64,000 bases of DNA from Planctomycetota bacterium (GCA_016207825.1 JACQZI010000038.1:30949-94948), one strand, 5' to 3'; counted from the stretch's first letter, positions 44,565 through 53,500 are shown. The notes: generated by a model from the sequence alone, not told the origin. Translations and numbers: made by a program.

Positions 44565-45602
44565 CTAATTAACAAACCCACATTCACAACAACCGGGACA
44601 AAGTCCGCATTCAGGGCAAAGCGAACATGATGGATAACCGCATCCCGGGCATGTGAATAATTGTGGCTCTCCGCCGCATATGCAAGGGTAATAACCGCAT
44701 ATGGGACATACCAAGTCCTGAACGTAATTATTATATTCATTAAGCTGTTCATCAGTCGGTTTTTCCTGCTCTTCTATCTTATCCAGGACGGGATTATTCG
44801 TTTCCGAATTAGCATCGCTAATCAGGTCACCGCCGGTAGCAGGGGTATTAAATGAATTCAAAAATTCATCACTGGTCACTCCGTTCGGAGCAATATTGGC
44901 AACTGTATCCATAATCGCATTTTCAATGGGGTTTATCAGGGTGTCATTAGTTGTTTCACCTCCGCCTACAGGCATTGACCCTTCCTGGGTATCATATTGA
45001 ACCTCACCGGAATCCACTGAAATCGAATCTCCGAAATGCTGTGAACTTTCCACCTCTTCTATTTCCGTACCGCGCACCGATGCGGTTGCATTCGGGGTGG
45101 AAATCTTCATGTCTGTCTTAACAGGCTGGTCTTCAGTTACCTTAACACGGATAGAACCAACCCGTATTTTAAGGTTTGTTTCCACCGTAGCACCCTTTTG
45201 TTCAAAACGGCTGATATTCATCTGGGTCAACGGCTTTACCACCACGGTGCTGTTATCAGCAAACAATAATACTATCTTCGACTTAAATCCGGTTGAAACA
45301 CGTGTCCCCTCTTTAAGCTTCATTCCTTTTTCCGCCGGAATCCATTCTTTTTCCCCGGGTAATTTCACCTCCACTTCGCCTTCTACGGCATCAACGGTAA
45401 CCTCTAAAACCTCACCTCCGGATTCCGGTTTAGATTCGGGTTTTGCTTCCGGCTTAACCTCTGGTTTCACCTCCGGCTTAGTCTCATCTGCAGATTTTTC
45501 TGCGGCAGCTTTACCGAAATCACCGGCATCCTGCGACAATGCATTAAGGCCACAAAGCAACAATCCGCACACCAATATCAAACAGACTTTCGTTTTTATC
45601 AT
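44565..45602 (-). CDS. Exported FecR-domain protein with a Cys-rich tail
   Basis: 345 residues. A signal peptide (about 1-24) is followed by a run of PEVKPE/PESKPE repeats, then a FecR domain at about 70-195 (VEGEVEVKLPGEKEWIPAEK, LKEGTRVSTGFKSKIVLLFA, TPNATASVRGTEIEEV). A linker rich in Asn and Gly leads to a final segment of about 46 residues with 13 cysteines in CPIC, CPGC and CPEC pairs, which looks like two or three metal knuckles, odd for an exported protein. FecR domains sit on the periplasmic side and recur beside CHASE2 cyclases. Confidence 0.8.
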   Translation of the reverse strand: MIKTKVCLILVCGLLLCGLNALSQDAGDFGKAAAEKSADETKPEVKPEVKPEAKPESKPESGGEVLEVTVDAVEGEVEVKLPGEKEWIPAEKGMKLKEGTRVSTGFKSKIVLLFADNSTVVVKPLTQMNISRFEQKGATVETNLKIRVGSIRVKVTEDQPVKTDMKISTPNATASVRGTEIEEVESSQHFGDSISVDSGEVQYDTQEGSMPVGGGETTNDTLINPIENAIMDTVANIAPNGVTSDEFLNSFNTPATGGDLISDANSETNNPVLDKIEEQEKPTDEQLNEYNNYVQDLVCPICGYYPCICGGEPQLFTCPGCGYPSCSLCPECGLCPGCCECGFVN

Positions 45603-45605
45603 ATA

Positions 45606-46235
45606 TTATTTTTCCTCCTCTTCCGACTTCTTAGTTGCCGGCTTTTCCTTAACCGGTTCTTTGTTTCCTGTTTTCTTTTCTTCCTTAATTTCTTTTTTGG
45701 GCTCTTCTTTTTCCCTTTTAGTTACCGGTTGTTTATTTTCTTGGGGAGTAGAAACTTCTTTCCTGTCATTGTTTTCTTCCTGGTAATCACCGGAATTGGC
45801 AAGAATACTGATAAGTTCTTCTCCGGAAAGGAGCTGACCAGGATAGCCGGAAGCCAGGAGCTTCTTATCCACGCATTCCCTGAAAGCATATCTGGGTGAA
45901 AGCCCGAATAATTTCACGGTTAATCCGCCCTTAAGCTTAAGGATTTTAAACAACATATAAGCAAGCTCTTCACGGCTTAGAAAATCATTTTCTTTCTTAT
46001 CGCCCCAGTTTGAAGGAATAATTTTATCAGCCAAAAGGCCGTCTCTTAATTCTTCGAATTTAGCCTTGGGGCTGTCCTTTCCTGTTTGCAATATGGCAGC
46101 AATCCGGCAGGCATCATAATAGGTCGCATTGCCTTTATTGACTAATTCGCGGAAATATGAAGTATCAGCGTAAGAAAAGCCGTTAAGTATCAAAAGCATT
46201 ATAATGACTGCCAGTATTTTCCCGAACGCTTTCAT
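45606..46235 (-). CDS. Exported hypothetical protein with a Lys/Glu-rich tail
   Basis: 209 residues. Signal peptide 1-23 (..IIMLLILNGFSYA). Residues 24-140 are helical (NATYYDACRIAAILQTGKD, FLSREELAYMLFKILKLKGG) with a possible EF-like or S-layer-like pattern that I cannot assign. Residues 145-209 are almost only Lys, Glu, Pro and Thr, resembling a cell-wall or protein-binding tail. It is 15 bp from the upstream gene and 3 bp from the FecR gene, so part of the same operon. Confidence 0.6.
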   Translation of the reverse strand: MKAFGKILAVIIMLLILNGFSYADTSYFRELVNKGNATYYDACRIAAILQTGKDSPKAKFEELRDGLLADKIIPSNWGDKKENDFLSREELAYMLFKILKLKGGLTVKLFGLSPRYAFRECVDKKLLASGYPGQLLSGEELISILANSGDYQEENNDRKEVSTPQENKQPVTKREKEEPKKEIKEEKKTGNKEPVKEKPATKKSEEEEK

Positions 46236-46250
46236 TTTATTTCTCCTTTC

Positions 46251-47660
46251 TCAGAACGAATAGCTTAAAGTGAAACTTAAGAATGAAGTTTCTTCATCTG
46301 CCGTAGCCGGATAAGCGTTGCCCGGCGTAAACCTTCCGCCTCTCAAAGAAAATGTCAAATCAGAAAGCATCTTCCAATTAAAATACAGGTCGATTTCCTT
46401 GCCGATATCTTCCTTGGCAACGCTCGCGCTAAGGTCTGAAATCACGCCTTCTTTTTTATCTTTCGAAAACATATAGTAAGCAACGCCTAATTCCGAATCC
46501 TGGCATAAGGCTTTATCTTTAATCGGCTTAACTGAAATCATTAAGCTATACATCGAAAGATTAGAAATCTTCGGCTGAAGCACAAACCCGGTTAAAGAAT
46601 AGCCAAAAGACAAAAAACCCGTATCGTTTGTATTCACCTGGTTTCCACCGATAGTATTAGTAACACTTCCGCGGTCTTTATCTCCTGAACCGAATAAATA
46701 TTTAACTGTAAAAACAGGGTCTAATACGGTTTTCGGCAGATACTTTAACTCAAAAGTATAAGCGGAAGCTTTAATAGTTTCCTTATCTGTACTTGATAAA
46801 GACGCATAGCTTTTTCCCGTTTCCTTAATATATTCCGCCGTATATTGGAGTCTCGGAAACAAAACGCCTTTCATCCCGATGCCGTAATATTTGGAGTTAT
46901 AATCATATTCCTGAGCGGCATCATCAGGCGTTTCTTTGTTATTATCCGTTTGTATCAAGCAAATAAGATAGGGCTTGTGTTTTCCTAATCTTTTATAATC
47001 CACCTGCAATCCTAAAAAACTTCGCCTGCTACGATCAGGATTGGGACGGCTACGGTCAATATCGTTAGAGGTTTTAATGGTCTGCGCAACAATTACCGTG
47101 CTTTGAATTCCAGGGAAAGAAAGATTCAGTTTCAATCCGTCGTCCACCCGGCTATAAACCAAACCAGTCCCCAACAATGAAAACTGGCGGCCGACACTCG
47201 CTTTTATCTTGGGATTCACCATCTCGGCTGTATCATCTCCGTATAAAGCTTCAACCAAATCCACCATATAAAAGCCCTGATCCAAACGGGGCGTAATAAA
47301 ATCATGGTCATCGCCGCCGTAACTATCATGGCGGTTATAATCAAATAGCAATGTTTTGAAGCGGAAATAAAACTCGTGGTATTTATTAATTAAGCATTTA
47401 GCCCAAAAACGACCGTCCCATGTACGCAATGTCCTTTGTTTATCAGGGTCTTCAAAAATAAAGGTGGAATACCTTAACCATCCACCGTAATCATAAAGAA
47501 AACCGCGGTCTGTTTTTTCTATCCTAATGGTTTCCTCTAACTCTTCCCTGATTTCCTGTTCCACGTAATCTTTCTCTATATCATCCTGTGCCCATATTAG
47601 TTGGCCGAATAAAAACACCATTAATAAAACACTTGCAGTTAAACAAAAAGCTTTGAACAT
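46251..47660 (-). CDS. Outer-membrane beta-barrel protein, alginate-export-like
   Basis: 469 residues. Signal peptide 1-24 (..FLFGQLIWAQ). The mature protein alternates polar and aromatic residues as in a beta-barrel (YHEFYFRFKTLLFDYNRH, FTLSYSF at the end with the terminal Phe typical of outer-membrane porins). It resembles the alginate export/AlgE-like porin group in layout. The substrate cannot be inferred. First gene of the locus with FecR and CHASE2 genes; its promoter faces away from the acyl-CoA synthetase gene. Confidence 0.7.
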   Translation of the reverse strand: MFKAFCLTASVLLMVFLFGQLIWAQDDIEKDYVEQEIREELEETIRIEKTDRGFLYDYGGWLRYSTFIFEDPDKQRTLRTWDGRFWAKCLINKYHEFYFRFKTLLFDYNRHDSYGGDDHDFITPRLDQGFYMVDLVEALYGDDTAEMVNPKIKASVGRQFSLLGTGLVYSRVDDGLKLNLSFPGIQSTVIVAQTIKTSNDIDRSRPNPDRSRRSFLGLQVDYKRLGKHKPYLICLIQTDNNKETPDDAAQEYDYNSKYYGIGMKGVLFPRLQYTAEYIKETGKSYASLSSTDKETIKASAYTFELKYLPKTVLDPVFTVKYLFGSGDKDRGSVTNTIGGNQVNTNDTGFLSFGYSLTGFVLQPKISNLSMYSLMISVKPIKDKALCQDSELGVAYYMFSKDKKEGVISDLSASVAKEDIGKEIDLYFNWKMLSDLTFSLRGGRFTPGNAYPATADEETSFLSFTLSYSF

Positions 47661-47696
47661 TATTTTGCTCCTTTATTCTGAATGCGGAACTAATTG

Positions 47697-47725
47697 TTTT
47701 TATCAAAAAACATGGGGTATGTCAA
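47697..47725 (-). promoter_or_regulatory. Promoter of the barrel-FecR-CHASE2 operon
   Basis: Minus-strand TTGACA (47725-47720), 17-bp spacer, TAAAAA (47702-47697), with the ATG at 47660 and AAAGGAGC ahead of it. Confidence 0.5.
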
Positions 47726-47759
47726 ACAATTTATCCCTGCCGATAGCATGCAATTTATA

Positions 47760-47787
47760 TTGACCAAGACGCGATTAACCCTATAAT
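47760..47787 (+). promoter_or_regulatory. Promoter of the acyl-CoA synthetase gene
   Basis: TTGACC (47760-47765), 16-bp spacer, TATAAT (47782-47787), about 30 bp before the ATG at 47823. Back to back with the promoter at 47697. Confidence 0.65.
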
Positions 47788-47822
47788 TACAATAAAATAA
47801 CGCTATTATAAGGAGCTTGATT

Positions 47823-49775
47823 ATGAACGACATAATCTGGAAACCGTATGGTGATTATCAGACCAAAAGCAATATCACCCGCTTCATGCAAAAGTATAAT
47901 ATTAAAACCTATGACGAGCTCATAAAAAAATCCACCACTGATATCGAATGGTTCTGGGACGCCGCCTTAAAAAACCTCAATATGAAATGGATTAAACCAT
48001 ATTCAAAAATACTGGACCAATCAAAAGGATTCCCTTGGGCGAAATGGTTTATAGACGGCAAGATAAATATCGTTGATAACTGTATAGACCGGCATCTCCC
48101 GAAACTTGCCGAAAAACTCGCCTTTATCTGGGAAGGCGACGACGGCTCGGTAAAAAAAATCACTTATTCCGAACTTAATAAAAACGTCTGCAAAGCCTCC
48201 AACGCCCTGAAATCACTTGGCATAAAAAAAGGCGACAAAATCGGCATCTATATGCCGATGATTCCGGAAATCGTCTACGCCTTCTTCGCCTGCCTTAAAA
48301 TAGGCGCCGTGGCGATACCGGTCTTTTCCGGATTCGGTTCAATGGCTTTATCCGACCGATTAAGCGATGCCGGAGCGAAACTCCTCTTCACCGCGGACGG
48401 CGGATACCGGCGCGGCAAGCCGGTGGAGATTAAAAAGGAAGCCGATATCGCCCTGGAAAAAGCGCCCAGCGTCAAGAATGTAATCGTCGCCAGGCACACC
48501 AAGCAAAAAGTCGGAATGAAACAAGGCAGGGATTTCTACTGGGATGAGATTGCCGACAAGCAATCCGAAAAATGCCCCACCGAAGTAATGGAAGCGGAAG
48601 ATTATTCCATCATCATATACACCTCCGGCACCACCGGAAAGCCGAAAGGCACGGTCCACACCCACGCCGGCGCTATGGCGCAGATGGCAAAGGAGCTGGG
48701 TTATTATTTTGACGTCAAGCCGGATGACACCTTTTTCTGGGTGACCGATATCGGCTGGATGATGGGGCCGTGGGAGATGATAGGAGTGTCTTTCTTTGGA
48801 GCGACATTTGTGGTCTTTGAAGGCGCGCCGAACTACCCGAATCCGGACAGGCTCTGGGAAATGATAGAGCGCCACAAGATAAATTCCCTGGGTATTTCAC
48901 CCACCGCCATCAGGCTCTTAATCACTTACGGCGACCAGTGGGTTGATAAATATCCCATGAATACACTGCGCATACTCGGCTCAACCGGCGAACCCTGGGA
49001 CCCGGAATCTTACATGTGGTTCTTTGAAAAGGTCGGCAGGAAACGCTGTCCGATTATCAATATCTCCGGCGGAACGGAAATAGTCGGCTGCCTTTTATCC
49101 CCGCTTCCCATTACCGAACTCAAACCCTGCACCCTGCGCGGGCCGGGGCTCGGTATGGATATAGATGTATTCGATGATAACGGAAAGCCCATCCGGGGCG
49201 GAATCGGGCACTTGGTCTGCAAAAAACCGGCGCCTTCCATGACAAAAGGGTTCCTGAACGACCCGCAACGGTATCTCGATACTTATTTTTCCAAATGGAA
49301 AGATAACCCGCAATTAGCGGGACAGGTCTGGTACCACGGCGACTGGGCAAAAGTGGATGAAGATGGATTCTGGTTCCTTTACGGCCGGAGTGATGACACG
49401 ATAAAAGTGGCCGGCAAACGCACCGGCCCGGCTGAAATAGAAGCCGCCCTGATTGAACACGAAGCCGTTGCCGAGGCCGCGGCCATCGGAGTGCCCCACG
49501 ACATCAAAGGCGAAGGAGTCGTCTGTTTTGTGGTGCTTAATCCCTCTTATAAAGCCGATGAAAAACTAAGGGAAGAATTAAAGGCACAGGTGGTGAAGCA
49601 TCTGGGCAAGACCCTTAAGCCGGAGGCTTTGAAATTCGTAAAAGGGCTTCCCAAAACCCGCTCCGCTAAAATCGTGCGCGGAGTGATAAAAAAGAAATAC
49701 CTGGGAGAAAACCTGGGAGATATTTCTTCTGTCGAAAACCACGATATGATTGAAGAAATCACCAGGGCAATCTGA
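47823..49775 (+). CDS. AMP-forming acyl/acetyl-CoA synthetase
   Basis: 650 residues from the ATG at 47823 (ATAAGGAG upstream). Motifs: an N-terminal ACAS_N-like region (IEWFWDAALKNLNMKW), the P-loop YTSGTTGKPKGTVHTHAG, then GWMMGPWE, and YHGDWAKVDEDGFWFLYGRS. The acetylatable Lys lies in KTRSAKIVRG near the C-terminus. It is related to acetyl/propionyl-CoA synthetases; the exact acid is not certain. The window also has an ADP-forming synthetase (30142), so both routes exist. Confidence 0.9.
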   Translation: MNDIIWKPYGDYQTKSNITRFMQKYNIKTYDELIKKSTTDIEWFWDAALKNLNMKWIKPYSKILDQSKGFPWAKWFIDGKINIVDNCIDRHLPKLAEKLAFIWEGDDGSVKKITYSELNKNVCKASNALKSLGIKKGDKIGIYMPMIPEIVYAFFACLKIGAVAIPVFSGFGSMALSDRLSDAGAKLLFTADGGYRRGKPVEIKKEADIALEKAPSVKNVIVARHTKQKVGMKQGRDFYWDEIADKQSEKCPTEVMEAEDYSIIIYTSGTTGKPKGTVHTHAGAMAQMAKELGYYFDVKPDDTFFWVTDIGWMMGPWEMIGVSFFGATFVVFEGAPNYPNPDRLWEMIERHKINSLGISPTAIRLLITYGDQWVDKYPMNTLRILGSTGEPWDPESYMWFFEKVGRKRCPIINISGGTEIVGCLLSPLPITELKPCTLRGPGLGMDIDVFDDNGKPIRGGIGHLVCKKPAPSMTKGFLNDPQRYLDTYFSKWKDNPQLAGQVWYHGDWAKVDEDGFWFLYGRSDDTIKVAGKRTGPAEIEAALIEHEAVAEAAAIGVPHDIKGEGVVCFVVLNPSYKADEKLREELKAQVVKHLGKTLKPEALKFVKGLPKTRSAKIVRGVIKKKYLGENLGDISSVENHDMIEEITRAI

Positions 49776-49790
49776 TAGGGATAAGATGGT

Positions 49791-49844
49791 AGGATAACCC
49801 AACACATAAGGCTTATGTGCTGGGTCAACATATCAACTTATCCT
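49791..49844. other. Near-perfect hairpin between acyl-CoA synthetase and rnc
   Basis: CCCAACACATAAG (49798-49810) pairs with CTTATGTGCTGGG (49812-49824) except at one position, and AGGATAA (49791-49797) pairs with TTATCCT (49838-49844) further out. It may end transcription or process the mRNA; there is no T-run. Confidence 0.5.
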
Positions 49845-49882
49845 CTTATTCACCATAGGGTGAAGAAAGGATACCAAAGCAA

Positions 49883-50542
49883 ATGAACACCATCTTCGGC
49901 TACACTTTCCGCGATGAAGCGCTCCTGGAACAGGCACTGCGGCATTCATCCGCCAAGACGGAAACACTGCCCAGCAACGAACGTCTCGAATTTTTGGGCG
50001 ATGCCGTCATCGGACTGGTTATTTCCGATATCCTCTACAAAAAATTCCCGGATAAAGAGGAGGGCGAGCTTACCATCATAAAATCCGAAGTGGTCAGCCG
50101 TCCGATTATGGCGAATATCGCGCATGAACAAGGATTGCAAGAATTTCTCCAGACAGGCAAAGGCATAAAACAAATGCCGGAGTCGATTCTTTCCAACGCG
50201 GTCGAATCCATCATCGGCGCCATCTACCTTGAAGGCGGGATGGAGGCGTCTTTCGGCATAATAAACAATCTCTTTTCCCAAAAGGTTGAGGAAATCAGCC
50301 TGCGCCCGCAGGAAATGAACTACAAAGCCCTGCTCCAGCATTTCACCCAGAAAGAGTATAATTCCGTTCCGCAATATAAGCTCATCAAGACAACCGGACC
50401 GGCGCACGAGCCGTTTTTTGAGGTATCTGTCGGAGTCGAAGGAACTATTTACGGACCCGGTTCGGGAAAAACCAAGAAAGAAGCCGAACAGCAGGCGGCG
50501 AAAATGGCGCTGGAAAAAATCAGGGAAACAAACTCAATATAA
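49883..50542 (+). CDS. rnc: Ribonuclease III
   Basis: 219 residues. The catalytic signature SNERLEFLGDAVIGLVISD is at about residues 31-49; ESIIGAIYLEGGMEASFGI holds the second acidic set. The double-stranded RNA-binding domain (about 145-215) ends GSGKTKKEAEQQAAKMALEK. It processes rRNA and structured RNA. The next gene, rsmA, is also involved in ribosome assembly. Confidence 0.96.
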   Translation: MNTIFGYTFRDEALLEQALRHSSAKTETLPSNERLEFLGDAVIGLVISDILYKKFPDKEEGELTIIKSEVVSRPIMANIAHEQGLQEFLQTGKGIKQMPESILSNAVESIIGAIYLEGGMEASFGIINNLFSQKVEEISLRPQEMNYKALLQHFTQKEYNSVPQYKLIKTTGPAHEPFFEVSVGVEGTIYGPGSGKTKKEAEQQAAKMALEKIRETNSI

Positions 50543-50543
50543 A

Positions 50544-51455
50544 ATGCTAAATAAATCCACCCTTATCGGAATACTCGAAGAAAAAGGCATCATCACCAGC
50601 CGCTCGCTCGGGCAAAATTTCCTGATTGACCAGAACCTCCTGAAGTTCATCGTAAAAACAGCCGGATTATCCAAGGACGATTACGCACTGGAAATTGGTT
50701 CCGGACCGGGATTGCTGACAGGACTCATCGCCCAAAACGCCAAATACGTCTGGGCAGTGGAAATAGATAAAAAGGTTTTCCATGTTTCACAATCAATCAA
50801 CCCCGGTTTAACCAACGTCAAATGGATTAACTCCAGCATTCTTGACGGAGAGAAGATTAATTCTGAGGTGTTATCTGACATCTATCATCTAAAAACCGCC
50901 CCCCACATGCTATCTCCCTGTCAATCGGGCGTCCCCGAAACGAAGTTGAGCGGGATAATCCGAAATCCGCAATTAAAAATTATTTCAAATCTTCCTTACG
51001 CATCCAGCGGGGCGATTATCATGGCATTGCTTGAAAGCAAACTGCCGATTTCGGAAATGACGCTGATGATGCAGCTTGAAATGGCACAAAGGCTCACTGC
51101 CAGGCCGAAGACAAAAGAGTATAACGCCTTTACCATTTTAGTTAATCTTCTGGGCGCTGTAAAGATAGTCCGGAAAATACCGCCTGATGTCTTTTATCCC
51201 AAGCCAAAGGTTACCTCGGCGCTTTTAACCATCATCCCATATCGCAAACCGATTGAAAATTACGCCAAATTCAAGGATACCATCCATACTATCTTCCGCT
51301 ATAGGAGAAAAACCATCGGGCATATTTTAAAGGAAGTCAGCCCCAATAATCTTAATATAAACAAGATATTGACTAAAACCGGAATTTCTCCTACAATGCG
51401 CCCTGAAGAGATTGCCCCGACGAAATATGTTGAGCTGGCTGGGATGTTAAGTTGA
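50544..51455 (+). CDS. rsmA: 16S rRNA dimethyladenosine transferase RsmA (KsgA)
   Basis: 303 residues from the ATG at 50544, one base after rnc. Motifs: SLGQNFLIDQNLLKFIVKTA, LEIGSGPGLLTGLIA (SAM site), ISNLPYASSGAII (NLPY catalytic motif) and MTLMMQLEMAQRLTARPKTK. It dimethylates two adenines near the 3' end of 16S rRNA. About 25 residues (around 117-140, SPCQSGVPETKLSG and neighbours) just before the NLPY strand are extra and come from a palindromic element. Confidence 0.92.
   Translation: MLNKSTLIGILEEKGIITSRSLGQNFLIDQNLLKFIVKTAGLSKDDYALEIGSGPGLLTGLIAQNAKYVWAVEIDKKVFHVSQSINPGLTNVKWINSSILDGEKINSEVLSDIYHLKTAPHMLSPCQSGVPETKLSGIIRNPQLKIISNLPYASSGAIIMALLESKLPISEMTLMMQLEMAQRLTARPKTKEYNAFTILVNLLGAVKIVRKIPPDVFYPKPKVTSALLTIIPYRKPIENYAKFKDTIHTIFRYRRKTIGHILKEVSPNNLNINKILTKTGISPTMRPEEIAPTKYVELAGMLS
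50895..50962. repeat. In-frame palindromic element inside rsmA
   Basis: It shares ATCGGG.GTCCCCGAAACG and AAGTTGAGCGGG with the element in cysS at 53044, giving the same peptide SGVPETKLSG in both proteins. Confidence 0.7.
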
Positions 51456-51491
51456 TAAGAGTCTAAGTAGATAAGATGCTAAGGGGGAACT

Positions 51492-51872
51492 ATGTATCAA
51501 CGATTTGAACAACTTAAAGTATGGCAGATGGGTAGGGAATTCCGCAAAGCAATTTATCAGATAACCAAGACCTTCCCCAAAACCGAACAATACGCCCTGA
51601 CATCAAACATACGGCGCGCCTCAATATCAATTACATCCAATATCGCTGAAGGGCACGGCAGATATTACTATCAAGAAAATATACAATTCTGCCGTATTTC
51701 CAGAGGCTCTCTAAACGAAGTTTTAGATAATCTTTATACCGCTTTGGATGAAAAATATATTAACCAAACGGAATTCGATAAACTATATGCACAAGGCAGA
51801 GAAGCAGAAAAAGTCCTTAATGGTTACATAGGCTATTTAGAACGCCAAAAGCCGGGAAGAAAAGTAAAATGA
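51492..51872 (+). CDS. Four-helix-bundle protein (S23 type), second copy
   Basis: 126 residues, AAGGGGG upstream. The family pattern is clear: RFEQLKVWQMGREFRKAIYQ, SNIRRASISITSNIAEGHGR, QFCRISRGSLNEVLDNLYTA, LDEKYINQTEFDKLYAQGRE. Paralogue of the gene at 22491 but not closely similar. Short low-complexity tracts flank it on both sides (GATAAGAGTCTAAGTAGATA at about 51454 and CTTATCTTATCAACTTATTA at about 51878). Function unknown. Confidence 0.88.
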   Translation: MYQRFEQLKVWQMGREFRKAIYQITKTFPKTEQYALTSNIRRASISITSNIAEGHGRYYYQENIQFCRISRGSLNEVLDNLYTALDEKYINQTEFDKLYAQGREAEKVLNGYIGYLERQKPGRKVK

Positions 51873-51919
51873 ATTCTTATCTTATCAACTTATTATCGTA
51901 TAAACTTATTAACTAACAC

Positions 51920-53500
51920 ATGACATTGCATTTATATAATACCCTGACTAAATCCAAGGAATTGTTCAAGCCACTTGTCCCGCGGCAGGTAACGATGTAT
52001 ACCTGCGGGCCGACGGTTTACAGCCATCCGCATATCGGCAATTTCCGCTCATTTATCGCGGCGGATATATTACACCGTTACCTGGAATATTACGGATACG
52101 AGGTGAAACAGGTAGTCAATATCACCGATGTCGGCCATATGACGACAGACGATGATTTAGCCGCCGCGGACGGCAAAGACAAGATACAGGCCGCCGCCGA
52201 GCGCGAAAAGAAATCGCCCTATGAAATCGCCCGTTTTTATGAAGAAGAATTCCTGCGCTTGAGCCGCCTGCTTAACATAAAAGAGGCTTCCTTATACCCA
52301 AGGGCCACCGAACATATCCCGGAAATGATTGAGCTTATCAAAAAGCTTATCGATAAAGGTTTTGCGTATAATGTAGGCGGCAATGTCTACTTTGAAGTGG
52401 GGAAATTCCCTGATTACGGCAGGCTTTCTGGCAACTCCATGGAAAACCTGATGGCCGGGGCGCGCATCGAGATTAATCCGGAAAAGAAAAGCCCATTGGA
52501 TTTCGCCTTGTGGAAACAGGACCCGAAACACCTGATGCAATGGGATTCCCCCTGGCGAAACGAGAGTGGAGTCCCGACCCAATCGGGAGGAAAAGGATTT
52601 CCCGGCTGGCATATCGAATGCTCGGCAATGTCAATGAAATATCTTGGCGCAACCTTTGATATCCATACGGGCGGAGAGGACAATATCTTCCCGCACCACG
52701 AAAGCGAGATTGCCCAGTCCGAAGCCGCCAACGAAAAACCATTCGTCAAATACTGGTTCCATACGCGCCACTTGCTTGTCAATAACCAGAAGATGTCGAA
52801 ATCAGCCGGAAATTTCTATACGGTAAAAGATATCATGGACAAGGGCTTTGCTCCGCGCGTCCTGCGCTATGCCCTGATGAGCGTCCATTACCGGCAGCCC
52901 CTGAACTTCACGCTGGAAGGTCTGGATGCGGCAAGGAAAGCCGTCCAGCGACTGCTTGATTTTAAGAACAGCCTGGTTGAAATAGTTGCCCATACTACAA
53001 TTAATAATTTGGGCATCCCCGCCCCATTCCATGGGACTCCCTATTCATCGGGTGTCCCCGAAACGAAGTTGAGCGGGGCACCCCGCCCAAGCGGGGGGAG
53101 CGGGATAGATAATCCTACCCAAAATGATACCAATGATGTAAAAAAAATAGTGGAAGCAACTAGGGAAAGATTTAATACGGCGATGAATGACGACCTCAAT
53201 ATCTCCGAGGCGCTCGGGGCGGTCTTTGATATGGTACGCGATACGAATAAGCTCGCTCTTTCCAGCGGCAAGGCCGGGATGGCATTAAGGATGCTGGAGC
53301 AATTCGATACGGTGCTGGGGGTATTATCGGAAGAGGAAACGAATCTGGATGACGAGGTAAAGCGGCTGATTGAGGAACGACAGCTTGCCAGAAAGAACAA
53401 GGACTATAAGAAATCGGATGAAATCCGGGACAAACTGACCAAGATGGGCATCACGCTTGAAGACACGCCCCAAGGCATTAGGTGGAAGCGGAAAGTATAG
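51920..53500 (+). CDS. cysS: Cysteinyl-tRNA synthetase
   Basis: 526 residues against about 460-480 usual. Zinc and HIGH regions: MYTCGPTVYSHPHIGNFRSF. KMSKS reads NQKMSKSAGNFYTV; WHIECSAMSMKYLG and FPHHESEIAQSEAANEKPFV are intact. Two inserts explain the length: RNESGVPTQSGGKGF in the WDSPW..GWHIECSA loop, and about 35 residues (PFHGTPYSSGVPETKLSGAP and on) in the C-terminal helical part. Both are read from GC-rich palindromes. The enzyme should remain active, since catalytic motifs are untouched. Confidence 0.95.
   Translation: MTLHLYNTLTKSKELFKPLVPRQVTMYTCGPTVYSHPHIGNFRSFIAADILHRYLEYYGYEVKQVVNITDVGHMTTDDDLAAADGKDKIQAAAEREKKSPYEIARFYEEEFLRLSRLLNIKEASLYPRATEHIPEMIELIKKLIDKGFAYNVGGNVYFEVGKFPDYGRLSGNSMENLMAGARIEINPEKKSPLDFALWKQDPKHLMQWDSPWRNESGVPTQSGGKGFPGWHIECSAMSMKYLGATFDIHTGGEDNIFPHHESEIAQSEAANEKPFVKYWFHTRHLLVNNQKMSKSAGNFYTVKDIMDKGFAPRVLRYALMSVHYRQPLNFTLEGLDAARKAVQRLLDFKNSLVEIVAHTTINNLGIPAPFHGTPYSSGVPETKLSGAPRPSGGSGIDNPTQNDTNDVKKIVEATRERFNTAMNDDLNISEALGAVFDMVRDTNKLALSSGKAGMALRMLEQFDTVLGVLSEEETNLDDEVKRLIEERQLARKNKDYKKSDEIRDKLTKMGITLEDTPQGIRWKRKV
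52560..52600. repeat. In-frame palindromic element inside cysS (first)
   Basis: GGAGTCCCGACCCAATCGGG followed by AGGAAAAGG. It sits in the loop between WDSPW and GWHIECSAM, which is normally only a few residues long. Confidence 0.65.
53030..53112. repeat. In-frame palindromic element inside cysS (second)
   Basis: CATGGGACTCCCTATTCATC, then GGGTGTCCCCGAAACG, AAGTTGAGCGGGGCACCCCG and AAGCGGGGGGAGCGGG. It encodes SGVPETKLSG, the same peptide as in rsmA. Confidence 0.75.
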
